Shown: positions 1 through 12,310 of the stretch, piece after piece | Layout: every line of letters starts with the position of its first letter | How positions within the stretch are numbered: position 1 is the stretch's first letter | From: Flammula alnicola | Lineage: Eukaryota > Basidiomycota > Agaricomycetes > Agaricales > Strophariaceae | Length of the DNA: 61,316 nt | NCBI GenBank assembly: GCA_015499995.1 | Contig: JADNRV010000291.1 | Location: 1 to 61,316 of the forward strand | Direction: 5' to 3' | Translations under genes and position numbers: made by a program | The notes under the pieces: model-generated | Told to the model about the DNA's origin: nothing | Seen by the model: only the letters and a program-made list of their open reading frames with translations | The model's database searches: none

Positions 1-350
1 GAGGGCGTTGCGGGGACGCTGGTTATAGTGTTTTACGTTTTCATCGACGAAATAGAGGTCCTCGAGATCGATGGGTGGGGCAGCGAGGAGGTCGATCGAT
101 CTTTCCTCAAAAAGGAGGGCGATAGGAAGAACCAAAGGAGTAGGATGAACAAGATGACGCTCAGAATTAAAGTGATAACTGAAAAAGAAAAGGATTGAGC
201 GGCGCACAAAGATTCCGTGTTGGAAGCAGAGTTCATACCTATAGGCATGTTCATGTGGCTCTCTACAACTCGGACGTGTGGTCCGTTCGGAGGAAGTCCA
301 GCACGCAGGACCGGAGGCCCAAGATACAAAGCCCGTTTTGGGTCGTCCAT
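1..350 (-). CDS. 5' end of an unidentified gene, runs off the window
   Basis: An ATG at 350 opens a reading frame for about 37 residues, then a canonical intron fits (GTATGA donor at 238-237, CAG acceptor at 181-179 after a pyrimidine run). Downstream, one frame gives a hydrophobic stretch and stops at 33. A second frame stays open to the window edge with a soluble-looking composition (ending about ENVKHYNQRPRNAL). The splice seen leads into the first frame, so either the splice site or one base is misjudged. I do not recognise the family. The gene is certainly truncated if the second frame is right. Confidence 0.4.
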
Positions 351-1170
351 GAGAAGCGAGAGTTCAGACAGTAGCCCAAGAAGATAGATCCTGTATAATC
401 CAATGAGGGCGATGGGCTGCAGTACTCAGAATACATACAGGAGCGTCGCTAGAAATATAGGAGGAAAGGAGGTGCCCATGGCCAACAAGTCTGGAACTTG
501 TCCCCCCATCCGAGGGTCATTTGTATCGGTCCTGAATTTGAAACAGACGGTATTCGGAGACGGCGTGGTCTGCAGCTTGCGTCTATTCGTTATTTAGCCT
601 AAGAGGTTGCTTTATTTAAATTCAGTACTAGTAACTTTGTTTCGATTCTCAAAAGTCCCTTAGGATAGAATGTAACCCAACAATGGCCGACATGCCCTTG
701 ACGCGTTCAGTACATCTTTGACTTTTTTTTTCTGCCGCAGGCGCGTGCTAGTGTACATGTGTGAAGCACACGGACAGTGCATTCGTACTCTCGTAGCCCC
801 CTCCTCCCGTCGTGTTGCACGATGCTGTCAGTTTTCGACGAAGACGCCAATTTTTCTCATGTTCAAATAACGATCGTGCGGCCTTGTTGTTGTATAGTAG
901 TATCCGTCGCTTTTTCCATGCAGCAGCTATGACCACCAGGTAAGGTTATAGGTCGTTGTTGAGTTCGTATCTTGACGTTGTTGTTACAGCATGCCCAGGC
1001 CCCACAGTATTCTGTCCCAACGAAAGTAGCCGCGGCTGTGAATGAGTCGGATTGAATATTGGCACTTGAACGAGAGATGGCGGGGATGTTCTGACTGACT
1101 TGCTACACCGGACGGGACGTCACTGCAGAGGTACATACAGACATGGAAGCATGATCATTGATCAGACGGA
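351..1170. other. No gene seen
   Basis: Short frames only, without convincing splice sites or recognisable domains. Probably the upstream region of the truncated minus-strand gene and ordinary intergenic DNA. Confidence 0.5.
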
Positions 1171-1704
1171 CGCGTCGGGCAGCTTCGCCATACCCAGGGA
1201 TTTCCTTCTGAGGCCGCCTGGGAAAGCGACCGATTTGCGATCAATTTTAACCACGTGACCAAATAAGCCGAATTGAGACAAGTCTCGCGCGCCACCGAAA
1301 GTTCAGCCAAAGCTCAGCCAGAATAGTTTGCCTAAATAAGGCACTATTGGCATCTTTTTCTGAGATTTAGGACGAAAACCCTGGGCCCAAAAGCGCACAG
1401 ATTTGCTTCCGGAACACCCTGGGAATGACCAATTTTTCGCGTCGGGCAGCTTCGCCATACCCAGGGATTTCCTTCTGAGGCCGCCTGGGAAAGCGACCGA
1501 TTTGCGATCAATTTTAACCACGTGACCAAATAAGCCGAATTGAGACAAGTCTCGCGCGCCACCGAAAGTTCAGCCAAAGCTCAGCCAGAATAGTTTGCCT
1601 AAATAAGGCACTATTGGCATCTTTTTCTGAGATTTAGGACGAAAACCCTGGGCCCAAAAGCGCACAGATTTGCTTCCGGAACACCCTGGGAATGACCAAT
1701 TTTT
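1171..1704. repeat. 267-bp head-to-tail tandem duplication
   Basis: Copy 1 is 1171-1437 and copy 2 is 1438-1704. The two copies appear identical on reading, including the CACGTG palindrome and the TTCAGCCAAAGCTCAGCC block. Both outer ends carry ACGCGTCG (1170-1177 and 1706-1713). It lies about 150 bp upstream of the MYND gene and could affect its promoter. No coding content is convincing. Confidence 0.9.
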
Positions 1705-1854
1705 CACGCGTCGCGGTTGGTCAGTCACGTGTATGTACTAAGTCAAAAGCTGACATAATCTAACAGCCCCGTTTCTTGAACGTCGATCCTCGAACTTGTT
1801 TCTCTCGCAGTCCCTCAACAGCCCTCAACACGAGACTTCTTATCATCCTCCGCC

Positions 1855-2789
1855 ATGGAAATCGCGACCACGGATAATAAATCTACACCCACTGTAAAAC
1901 CACCAAGCGCTAAAAAGAAGAAAGAGATATTTGCCAACGATAAGGATCGAGACGTCATTACGAAAACGCCTGGCGCGAAGGCCGTTGCTCAGAAATGTGG
2001 CAATCCACATTGTTACGTTCGCGCTTCAGAGGCGACATTAAAAATTTGTGCTAGATGCAAAAGTACGAGGTCAGTCTGCGGATAAGATCCCTTGAAAGCG
2101 GGGCTAACGTTTAAATGGAACAGGTACTGCTCACGCGAGTGTCAAGCAGCTCACTGGAAGGTAAGTAGGCGCATAGTCGTCATGCTTTCTTCCCGGCTTG
2201 TGCTAATATTCAAATGTCGACCAGACTCATAAGGAATGGTGTAACATCAATATTGATCATGCTAAAGAGCTAGCCAACGCAGACGCAAAGGGTTTCAAGT
2301 TTGGTTTACCTCCAGGAATTACCCTCCTTGAATTGGACCAAATGCTTGAAAGATGGGTCAAATTCCACAACAGCTTGCTAATGGCAGCAACCATCCACGC
2401 CCTTGCCCTCCCACGAGACATCAAGCGCTCTCGCTCCTACATGTTGCGAGTCCCAAGTCAGTTACCGTTCGGATCATGGAGGGGTAGCTGCGAAGTATTT
2501 CCGCGTCGACGATGCCTCTGTCATTGACATGGATTCGGGACGGGCACTCGGGGGCGTATGGCCGGAGAGCATCGACCACATTAACAGGATGAGGGAAGAA
2601 AGCGAGTCTCTGAGAAGGGGAACGATAGCTGCGGTCGCCTTGGAGTGTGAACCCCTTGCCATGCAAGTCGTGCCGTTTGGGTCGCTGCGCGATCTGAGCC
2701 CACTGAGGATTCAGCAGAGTTGGAAAGAGATCCTCATCAAAGATGTCGAGAATGGCAAGAGATTTACGCGATTCGAGATGAAATCATAG
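1855..2789 (+). pseudogene. MYND zinc-finger protein, frame broken once
   Basis: Three exons fit: 1855-2069, 2124-2160 and 2225-2789. The spliced exons give a MYND zinc finger of about 40 residues: a C-x4-C pair (CGNPHC), then CARCKSTRYC, SRECQAAHWK and THKEWC, with Cys/His in the expected spacing. MYND fingers are protein-interaction modules. In these fungi they occur in large families of unknown function. The C-terminal domain starts in one frame (to about MLRV, 2452) and continues in another (from about VSYRSDHGG, 2457) to the stop at 2789. The shift lies at a CCC run (2451-2453). No intron of credible length repairs it. Without the shift the product would be about 270 aa. It is either a young pseudogene or a sequence error. 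Confidence 0.75.
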
Positions 2790-3384
2790 GTTCCTAGAGA
2801 CTTGGACGCCATTGAACTCCCTTTCCCAATCTTGTCGGCATTGCTTCATTTCATGAACTTGCCAGCCTTCGATCCTCGGCCTCAAATCTTACCCATCCTT
2901 GAAATATGACGCGACTCTTCAGATTCGGAAACGTGCCATCGTTCTGCAAGTTTCTTGCCCACGAATCCAGAAAGGTGAGTTCTGCATTACTGCAGCAAAT
3001 TCGGTATCTGATTTGCGAAAGGTTCAAACTTCCAGTAGAATCGGACTAATCATCTTTCAATCAACCGTTTCTTTGTTGTCATCCTCGCTCTCCGCCCCTA
3101 AGCTTCAACCTTAATACACGAAGAGTTTTTGTGACCACATTACCGAGAAATAACCTCTCAGAAACTTGATGCTTATCGACTTGACCTGGAGTATCGTTCT
3201 ATTTGTGGCAGTCACGCTTTGGGACTTTTTTTCGATATCTCGATCATGTGTTTTGTGACTTTGCCAATGTTTGTTCCTCGCCGATAGACTTGCCATGGTC
3301 AGAGTTCTAAACGTTCAGATCTCGCCAAACACCCATGTCATAACCTTCTCGCCCCCTAATCGACTCACCGCTTAGGCGTTCACT
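2790..3384 (+). other. Intergenic; possible coding relic
   Basis: Directly after the MYND stop the same frame stays open again for about 40 codons (2790-2907). A small ATG frame at 2905-2973 ends in a GTGAGT donor. This could be an unrecognised C-terminal extension of the MYND gene or the leader of the kinase gene. Nothing decisive is seen. Confidence 0.3.
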
Positions 3385-5540
3385 ATGCCTCGCCCTATCA
3401 CATACTTCTTATCGCTGGTGGGCGTCATGTTGCACCTGTTTACCGAAGATTTGGCGACCTCGCCGATCCAGGTCGGACTGTATGTCCCTCAGAACGTGGA
3501 CCTAGTTCTGAGTCGATACTCGGCTGCTCGGAATCCTAACTTTCGAAACGAAACAGGTCCAACTTTCTGGCCACCAGTGTATGACACTAGGCGGGATGAT
3601 CCAGGAGGTGTTAAACCGTCGTCTAATGGGTCTGTGACTTATAGGATTATCCCTCGCGAAGCAATTTTGTTGAAGCCTCGAGGATCGAGGACGAGGTTAC
3701 CTCTGTCTATCAACGGACAAACTGTTCAACGGTCTGCTACGAGGGCGTTCGGGCATCCAACGCCTAGGATCGAACTTTCGACTTCTTTGGCTCTTTGGGG
3801 TCGCCTTGCGCATCTGGCTAGCTTCTGTGTTCTCTATCTCTTGGCTTCGCTTCGAGGTCTCTGGTACGCTTTCGAGGGGATCGCTTATGCCTGGGCCAGA
3901 ATCGTGCTTGATGCCGATGCTATCGCCCTGCATGTCTTTGAATGGTTTTTGTTTACCTCGTGGAACCTAATCAACTGGATCGTCGCGTATGCCAATTCTC
4001 TCTTGGCAGACTTGTCGGCGAACCTAGATGTCTCAGTGGCATTCATCCAGCGAGTTTTGGAAGAGAGGCGGATAAGGCGGTGGGAGATACGCCGTCTTGA
4101 ATGTATTCAGCGGAAGATGCCGAAGGGCCCTTCGATCATGAAGCAACCTTCCAGACAACACTCCATGACACCGTTATTCAGACCGGAGATGCATGGCGAA
4201 TTGACATATCTGTTTCTCCCGGAAGAAGAGACCTACCCTGTACATGCGCAGCAGATGTACGATCCGCGGTCTTTCAACCAGGTCAAGCGGATCGGGGCTG
4301 GTGCATTTGGGTGCATCTACCAGGTGGAGCATGGGATAACTGGCGAGATGATGGCCGTCAAGATGCTGCTGCGGAAGGACAACACCAGCGACGACGTGAA
4401 TCTGGAGATTCGGGCGATGGTTAGGATTCAAGGCGGGCTCTGGTACCCCAAGCTGTTGAGCACGTTCATGGACACGGACAATTTTTATATTCTCATGGTA
4501 TGTCGAACTCGGCCATTTCGTTCTGTCTGATAATTTTCTCTTAGACGTTCTATGAGCGTGGTGACCTATATGCGTACATGTCCTTCTGTGGAGGATGTCT
4601 GCATCGAACATTGGCCAAGTTTTACCTTGTCGAACTCGTAGGTCTATTATCAATCTGTCGATTGTCACGGACTGAAGTTATTTTGACGATTTTTTCTTTT
4701 AGCTCCTCGCTATTCAAGGTCTTCACAAGGTTGGAATTATACACCGCGACCTGAAGCCAGAAAACATACTGTTCAGCGAGGATCGTCACCTTATTGTGGC
4801 GGACTTCGGCGTTGCTCACGTCTTTCCAGCCGACAATGTTGAGGATGCGTTTATGGAGGAGGAATACCCAGTCTGGGAGGAAAAGAAGCACGTCGGTGGC
4901 GACGAATTTCCTCTTCTTACTCCGAGTATTGATAATCCGCACACCGTTAAAGGCATTGCCGGAACAGTGTATTACGGTGCTCCCGAGGTTGTCGAAGGCC
5001 GATTGTATAGCTATGGCGCCGATTATTATTCCATGGCAATGCTGTATCACGAAATGGTTACAGGATATGTGCGTATCTCCAAATAATCATATGCATGGCT
5101 GACTATTAAGGGTATCGCCAGGTCCCACTGCGATATGGATCGCTCAAGCCAGGCACTTCTGAACCAGAGGTTTTCCTCGATCTGGGACGGAAAGACGTTC
5201 ATCTACAACCCATATCCATGACCGACTTGAATTTCCTTGTGAAGGTAAACAGCCTACGCGTACTTTTAAATACTAATATTCGATCGCAATGCCCTGTTGT
5301 AGATGTTGGAGAAGGACCCTTATTCGAGACCATCCGTCAAACAAATGAAAGCCGATCCCGTCTTTGCAGGCATGTAAGTCATTGATGTTTGTGATAAGGA
5401 GACTCCTAGTTGATTCGTTTCCATATCCAAGTGACTGGGAATGGATGTCCAGACGTGAAGGTCCCGTACCTCCACTGCTAGCAATGAGAAAGAGGGTACC
5501 TATTAGCCATTCGATTGATAGATGTCCCACGATAACTTAA
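3385..5540 (+). CDS. Serine/threonine protein kinase, AGC-like, with hydrophobic N-terminal region
   Basis: Six exons: 3385-4497, 4545-4637, 4703-5068, 5122-5244, 5303-5373 and 5432-5540. All junctions are GT..AG and in phase, giving 624 aa. The kinase domain starts near residue 300 and is complete: glycine loop IGAGAFGCIY, lysine in MAVKM, catalytic HRDLKPEN, and DFG in VADFGVAH. An activation segment with GTVYYGAPE and a C-terminal IDWEWMSRREGPVPPL follow, resembling the AGC kinase tail. Residues about 140-215 form two long hydrophobic stretches (around LASFCVLYLLASLRGLWYAF and WFLFTSWNLINWIVAYA). They suggest membrane association, which is uncommon for an AGC kinase. The substrate is unknown. 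The start is the first ATG that keeps the long exon 1 frame. Confidence 0.85.
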
Positions 5541-6156
5541 GTACTTTAGGATGGTACGGCGACGGTCGTCCTGTATTGTATGCTAGATGTCTAGATACAA
5601 CCCGCTGTTCCTGCACCACGTATTGCGTTCACCATTAAGATTATACCTTCTATCAAGCGGCTCCATTTCATCGCTAATTTCAGGAGTATCTAGTATCTGT
5701 TTCAACTTTCGACGCTGCCGATTGTCGTGATAATGCTGAACTCCATGTGATTCCTACATACTCGAGTATTCTTAAACTCTAGTGAAGGTATATCAAGTAA
5801 CAATGCTTTGTTAGCTCTATAGTAATAGCTACTTGGTCTAAACGAATGTGTAAATGGCCCATGGCAAAGTGCATTATTACATGAAATGAAAACATAAGAT
5901 AAAGCGATAGAAAAATTGTATCGATGAAGGTCAATTAGAGTAAAAATCAAAGGAAGTTTTAAAGATATACGCATGTCGTCGGGTAAGTTAAACCTCCATC
6001 CTTCTGCTGCCCCATTCCTCGGCGTACGTACTGACAACCACGAGAACATACAGATCGATCAGTTATACATAACATCCAGAAGCAGGAGATGCCCCAAAGC
6101 CAACGGCAACACCCAGAACATGAGAGAGCGAGATAGGGGCGTGTCTCTAACGCCGC
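5541..6156. other. Convergent intergenic region
   Basis: It lies between the stops of the kinase (plus) and the H+-ATPase (minus) and is AT-rich. It presumably holds both 3' UTRs and transcription ends. No further gene is seen. Confidence 0.6.
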
Positions 6157-9100
6157 CTACCCTGATTTGCTGACACCACCAACCCCACTCGCGGGAGCCT
6201 GAGCGGTCCGACTGGGATGCCTGGCCAGAGTCTGACCAGTGCGCGCGGCCTGGATACTGCTAAACCGTTGCAACTCCTCGGGACGCATCGACACCTTGGT
6301 TTTGAATCCAATCCTGCGGGCCGTGCGTCGGATGAAGGTCGTCCGGTTCGAGTAGAGCGACTCGTTAATGGATTGCGCGCGGGATGGGTGGCGCACGAGG
6401 CCAACCTCGGCATGGGCCTTGGCGATTGAGCGTTTCCTCAGGGCTTTGATGACGGTGGCCCTCATGGCGAATTTAATCCAGTCCAGAGGGATGAACCAGA
6501 CGATGTTCTAGACGCAATCTATTAGCAGTTTGTCAATAAAGAAGAGTGGGGCTTGTCTTACCCAGACCCAAACGATACCGATCCATCCGCCAGATATGGA
6601 TTGAATTTGACTGAAACCCCAATCACCGTACGCCGCAATAATGGACGACACTAGCTGAGCGAGGCAGAATGCAGCGACAAGGGCAACAGAGGGACGCTCC
6701 ATGAAGAAGAACGAGTGGGCGCGCGTGGTGAAAATCAAAGCCTGCGAGATAATGGCGACCTGGAGGTACACAATCATGTGCAATTGAGGATCGTTCTTAT
6801 TGACGGGATGACCGGGGCGGGCAAGTTGGACACCGAACTTGTCTTGGAAGAACGTTGTTTCGACGATGATGACGACCAAGGCAATGCTGCAAAGAGGGAA
6901 AAAATTAGTAGACATTCCTGTGATTTATGTAATCCACATACGTTGAAGCAGTCAGGTAGATACCATAAGCGACGGCGTACGCGAAAATTTCAGTCAGATC
7001 CCAAGAATCCGGAGTGTTCGAGGGCAGGACACGATCCAGCGAAAGAGTCATGATCGTACCATCATTCAACAGCGCAATGACTAGCACCATGAACGGAGGG
7101 AAATCGAACTTGTACGTGAAGGCGAGAATGGCGAAACAGACGACGATACGGATGGTGACCGAGCAAGCGTAGATGGCGTAGTTGCGCATACGTTGGAAGA
7201 TGACGCGCGATTGGCGAATGGCATGCACGATGGTCGACAAACCGGGTTCAGTAAGGACGATATCAGCGGCACCCCGAGCGGCATCAGTAGCACCCTCGAC
7301 GGCGATACCAACGTTGGCACGGGATAGGGCGGGCGCGTCGTTGGCGCCGTCTCCGGTCATAGCGCACAGATGTCCCAATCCCTGGAGGCGCTTCACGATC
7401 TCGTACTTGTGCTCGGGGAAAACACCAGCGAAACCATCGGCGTCCATGATCATCTCGTCCAGGTTAGCGTGCTTAGAGCCAGGAGCAGGACCCTCCTTGA
7501 GGACCTTAGCAGGGTACATGTGGTCACCCAAACCAAGACGACGTCCAGTCTCCTTCGCGATAGCCAACTGGTCACCGGTAACCATCTTGACGCGGACACC
7601 GAGGGCGAGAGCGTCGTCGATGGTCTGCTTGGTATCCTCACGGGGAGGATCGAAGATAGCGAGAAGTCCGATGAGCTCGAAACCGTTACCCTCCGCAGTG
7701 GGGTCGTCGTCCAAAAGTTCCTCGTACGCAACGGCGAGAGCGCGAAGACCACGAGTAGCGTACTCCTCGACGTCCTGCTCGAGTTGAGACTCTTGCTCCT
7801 CCGTCTTGTTCCGGGTGCATAGTTCGATGATGATACCGGTCATACCCTTGGTGACGCGCTTGAGCTTTCCTGTGGACTCTTCGCGATAGGTGATCTCGGT
7901 ACGCTTGTCGACAGGGTTGAATGGCTTGAAATCCAGGAGCTTGATGCCTGCTCGGGCGAGGGAAGTATCACCAAGAGCCTGGACGACGGACAAATCAATG
8001 GCATCCTGGTTCTCCGTGCGCGAGGCGTAGGCAGCGAGGAGGATGACTTCGTCGGGAGAGAAACGGCCGTACGTCTTGATTGTGTTGCGATCGATGGTGA
8101 GCTTGTTGGTGGTGAGCGTTCCCGTCTTGTCAGAGCACAGAATGGTGACACCAGCCAACTCCTCGATAGCGGTGATACGAGTGACGATGGCCTTGTACTT
8201 GGCGAGTTGGGTGGCTCCAACAGCAAGGGTGACGGAGAGGACAGTGGGCATGGCAATGGGGATTCCACCGATCAAGAGCACCAGGATGTTGTTCAATCCG
8301 CGACGGTATGCGAACCTGAAGCCGGCGTAGAGAACGAAGATCTCGGCAAGGACGAAGATACCGATGGTGACGAGACAGAAAGTACCGATTTGTGCGAGAA
8401 TCTTCTGCAAATGACCTGTGGAGTCATCGTCTTGGCCGACGAGAGATGCAGCACGACCGAAGAAAGTGTTGGGACCGGTCGAAATGACAACGGCCTCTGC
8501 CTCTCCCTGTTTGCACGTAGAACCCCTATTCACGTGATTGGCGCATCAGTATGATGCGATGTCCGAAATAGGAATGGACTCACGAAAAACACTGGTCGCC
8601 AAGCTTCTTGCTTTGTGGAAGCGACTCGCCAGTGAGCGCGGCTTGATCAATAGAAACGTTGATAGCCTCCGTAAGACGACAGTCTGCTGGGACGACGTCG
8701 CCGATCTTGAACGAAATCATATCTCCCGGAACCAAGATGGCGGATTCGATTTCTAGCCATTGACCGTTGCGTCTCACTTTGGCCTTGGGTGCGAGGGCGT
8801 CCATGAGGGCCTTGACGGCGTTACCGGCGTTTTGTTCCTCGTAAAAACCGATGGCGGAGTTGACGAACAGGAGGGCGATGATACCGCAGAAATCTTCCCA
8901 ATCCGGAGGTTGACCTTGTCCGTTGGAAAGAATGATGGCGACAATGGCGGCTGCTTCCATGACCCATGACAAAGGATTCCACATAAAACTCAGGAACTTT
9001 CACAAAGTCAGACATGCATATATGCGCAAGGTAATTAATAAAATTACCTGAAGAAAAGGATTCTGCGCCTTATCCTCGAGTTTGTTGGGACCGAACAATT

Positions 9101-9516
9101 CCAGACGCCGTTCTGCTTCCGCCGTGTCTAGACCTTCCTCGGTGCATTGAAGCAGCGCGAAGACGTCGTCGATGACGATAGTCTCCAAATCGACCTTATC
9201 CTTGTCGTAAAGGTCGTCGGCCTTTAGTTGAATCTGCAGGAAAGGTTAAGAACGTAATTAATCCTCCTCGAACACGAACGCGCACCTGCGACATATCAAC
9301 ATTGGCATCTAAAAAAAAAGAAAATCAGGGACATATCCAACGGAAAAGAAGGGAATATATACGCTGGGGCCCTTCGTTCTTCTCCTCCATGCCTGCGTAG
9401 TTGCGTTCCTTCTTTGTCGCGACCTCACCCCCGGGGGCAACATTGCCGGCAGCAGTGGTGGTGATGGCAGGAGGCCCTCCTTCCGTTTGCTTCTCGACGT
9501 TTTCGTGGTTGCTCAT
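6157..9516 (-). CDS. PMA1: Plasma-membrane H+-ATPase (P-type IIIA)
   Basis: Seven exons on the minus strand: 9363-9516, 9286-9308, 9048-9233, 8584-8996, 6942-8525, 6562-6886 and 6157-6507. All are in phase and give 1011 aa. The protein pumps protons out of the cell at the cost of ATP, building the gradient that drives nutrient uptake. Visible hallmarks in order: actuator motif LTGESLP, phosphorylation motif [17 protein letters not shown]-binding region with [18 protein letters not shown], hinge motif [16 protein letters not shown], and about ten membrane spans including [15 protein letters not shown]. The C-terminal roughly 115 residues after the last span (exon 7) are basic and Ser/Thr-rich, as expected for the autoinhibitory tail of fungal pumps. 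Exon 2 is only 23 bp. The reading frame is intact. Confidence 0.97.
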
Positions 9517-10431
9517 AGCGTGCACAGAAAATAGTAGTTCGCCCTGGTGGGACTTTGGGTAGGAGGAAGAAAGCGACGAGGAGGGCAGATGTTCTATACG
9601 TCGAGGGTGAAAAGAGGGAGAAACAAAAAGGCTGACCGGGATGGAGGGCTCCTATTAATACACTTTGATTCAGACGATCAGGATTAGATACGGCTATAAA
9701 CGGACATTTAATATTCACATCAATGCTGACAACCCTCCTTCTTGTTTGGTTTTATGAGCTTTTCCCCCGATATCGCAGCTCTCTGAGCATTATACGACTT
9801 GTCATATTCTTAAATTTTCGCCCTTCAAAGTCCCGATATCCGGGGACCTCGAGGGGTGCCGCCAGTGCCGCAACGTTCTAAAAATAGAGGAAGTGCTCCA
9901 GAATCCGTCGGCAAGCCTATCGGGTCGTCTGCGCCTTAAGTATGGGCCTCGTTTTCGAGGGCACAAATTCGCATTTTCTCCCAAAAAATAAGATCCGTTT
10001 ACACACCACTAGTTGGCTAGACTATAGTTGTATTCTTATAATATAATGATCACCCCTGGGCCCAGACAACGCCAAGTTTCACTTCATCTCCGCTCGAGGG
10101 ATAATTCGGAACGGTCGTTCAGAGTGCCAGTATCGCACCAATAGCAATTTCCGAGCCGTAGTCCTGAATATCCGACACACAACATCGCTCGGCAGGCCTT
10201 GTGCTTTGCCATAGTCAAGCCTCCTCTTTTCTCCACCAATTGCGTAAAGGATGCGATTACATCGCATCGGAGCGTAATAGCGTAATTACCATTTCATCAT
10301 CGTATAACAAAAACCTTCGACGTGGACCTATTGGACACCCACCGACGCCGACGATGTTTTTCAGATATACAGCTCATATTCTCCGCGTGGAAAGCAATGA
10401 GAATTCCATCTCGAATGTCGTCAATGGACGA
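9517..10431. promoter_or_regulatory. PMA1: H+-ATPase upstream region
   Basis: About 900 bp separate the ATPase start from the stop of the next minus-strand gene. No credible gene is seen. The length is consistent with a strong promoter and a long 5' leader, but no specific element was identified. Confidence 0.4.
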
Positions 10432-11054
10432 TCAAGGCGATAATGGACCTCCCGCGTCACCCAACTCCAAAGGTGAGCCATAGATTTGATCTGACATCAC
10501 TGTTCCCGCACCAACCCGTTCCAGTACCTCCTTCCAGGCCTTTCCCTCGATATCTCTCAACCTAATCAAATCCTCCTTCTGCTTCCGCAGCCTATCCCTA
10601 TCGTCCGTGCGCGTTCTTTCTTTAACCGCCATCATCAGCTTCACCGACTGAATCCGATCCTGATCCTCAATGCTCTTCCGAATCTCTTCGATCTCCGACA
10701 TCAGGCTCCGACGTTCCGTCTCGTGCGCTGCGATCCGCACGGCGTGCTCGTCCCACTCGTCTTTGATGGAGGCTTGAACCCAGTCGGCCCATTCGACGGG
10801 AGTGCGCTTGGCAGTGAAGTAGTTCTTGTGCTCTTTGATGTGGCTGAGTAATGTTTGCAATCCAGCGTCTGCTGCGCTCGCTGCTCCATCCTCCAAGAGA
10901 GGCAGGGTGAAATTAGGTGGGAGTGTACGTCGCATCAACATCGGCTTCAACTGTTCTTGCTCTACATTGAACATTGTTCATTAAATGCACTGACATCGCT
11001 ACTGACCGCAGTGTTCGATTTTCCAGTGTTCGATTTTCCGTCACCTTCAGACAT
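10432..11054 (-). CDS. Coiled-coil protein of unknown function (tandem family member 1)
   Basis: Two exons, 11003-11054 and 10432-10961, with a 41-bp intron, encode 193 aa. The short first exon carries an exact 15-bp direct repeat that encodes GKSNT twice. The rest is highly charged and helical, with a WADWVQ motif near the middle and a long coiled coil (about residues 90-165). A TATAAAA sits immediately before the ATG. The neighbours at 11304 and 12311 have similar charged coiled coils and a similar position in a same-strand array. This suggests a locally duplicated family. No enzymatic motif is visible. Confidence 0.6.
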
Positions 11055-11303
11055 TTTTATAAAATAGAGCAGACTATGACAAAGATATAACCTGCCGCAG
11101 TGGTCAGAGGGAAGATAGGGTGAAGGCTAACGTACACCTGTTACGCGTCAGTTTCAAGGGATATACAGACACGAGGCAATAAGCGCCCGCTGACTCAGCC
11201 TAACCAATCAAGGATCCATCATCTGCATCGATAAGACCGCGATATAGTGTCCTCGTGGCAAGACAACGATTCAAATACAGAGCTTCGTAGATGCTATATA
11301 TCA

Positions 11304-11952
11304 TCAATCAAACAAATGATCCCACTGCCGCACTGGCGGTCGAGCATAGATTATGGTCCCATCCCTCTGCACCATGTTCCTCAACCACTGAAGCTCGGCC
11401 TTGAGGTTTTCCTCCAATTCTCTCCTCTGTCTCTCCCAGTCAGCACGCTCCTTCGTCCATATGAGGTTCTCGCTCTTCATCCACACCCTGACGATCTCTT
11501 TCTGGATTTGAAGGAGGTTCGCAGCCTCGATCGCAGCCTTTTCTTCCAACCACTTCGCGCGCTCGTCCTCGAATATCTTGCGTTTCTCCTCGTGCTGCAC
11601 CCACTCCTCTTCTGGCAGGTTATCCTTCGCCCATTGGATGCGCTGGTTTACTGGGATCGATGCGAATCGTTCCGGGAAGTGAGCCATGTGTTGCTTCAAG
11701 GCGCGGTCTGCATCTGATTCGGTGTCCACCTCTCATGGCCGTCCCCCCCTTCTGAAGGATAGGTTACTGGAATGTCGATGCCAGACGTGCATTGGAGTAA
11801 ATGGACATACCAGAAGAACCACTTCCATTCATCCTCTCGGAAGGGAGTCCAGGAGAACTGCGTCTTGACCTTTCGTATATTCTAAATCAAGTAGATGTAA
11901 TGAGAGAGCTTCTCGATGGGTGCAATGCGACTTGCTGGTAATCATCGGACAT
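11304..11952 (-). CDS. Coiled-coil protein of unknown function (tandem family member 2), 5' structure uncertain
   Basis: The main open exon (11304 to about 11727) encodes about 140 residues of charged coiled coil. It contains WAKDNLPEEEWVQHEEKRK and ends in ARPPVRQWDHLFD. Upstream, a plausible first exon begins at ATG 11952 and, after a splice, gives a Trp-rich stretch (REDEWKWFFW, about 11800-11870). I could not join it cleanly to the main exon. The best splice would use a very short intron, and the alternatives meet a stop. One base error or an alternative splice may explain this. Confidence 0.45.
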
Positions 11953-12310
11953 GTTGCCTGGCTAGTACTCTTGTTCGGCCATGCGTACTGGTGATGATAC
12001 TGTCTAATGGCCGTTATCAACAATGAGTGCGGTCGTACCTGGTGGATGATGGCTGTTGGAGGGAGAGATGGGAGATAAGAGCACACGTGTGAACAACGCT
12101 GTTTTAAGGGCCAGAGACGCCCACTGTTTCCCATTCCAGCGGTGTTTCTGATCAGTATAAAGAGAAACCGTCAACGATTCGTGCACGGCGTGCTAAAAAA
12201 AATAGATTCCACTGGACTAGCTAGTCTCGTACTGGAAGTCTGGCATGAGCTTGCTCCGTAAGTACATGCGATAGGACATCCAAGCTATTTGATACATACC
12301 AGATACCCAT
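11953..12310 (-). other. Spacer with possible unplaced exon
   Basis: Minus-strand frames at 12004-12186 (containing HRWNGKQWASLALKTALF) have a gene-like composition and could be another 5' exon of the gene at 11304. No consistent splice was found. Confidence 0.25.

Noticed and set aside
1303..1577. Open frames of 77-81 codons across the tandem duplication
   Set aside because: They run over the copy junction and repeat the same sequence. Overlapping frames with no gene-like composition.
6715..8554. Several plus-strand frames of 95-201 codons
   Set aside because: Antisense shadows of the H+-ATPase exons.
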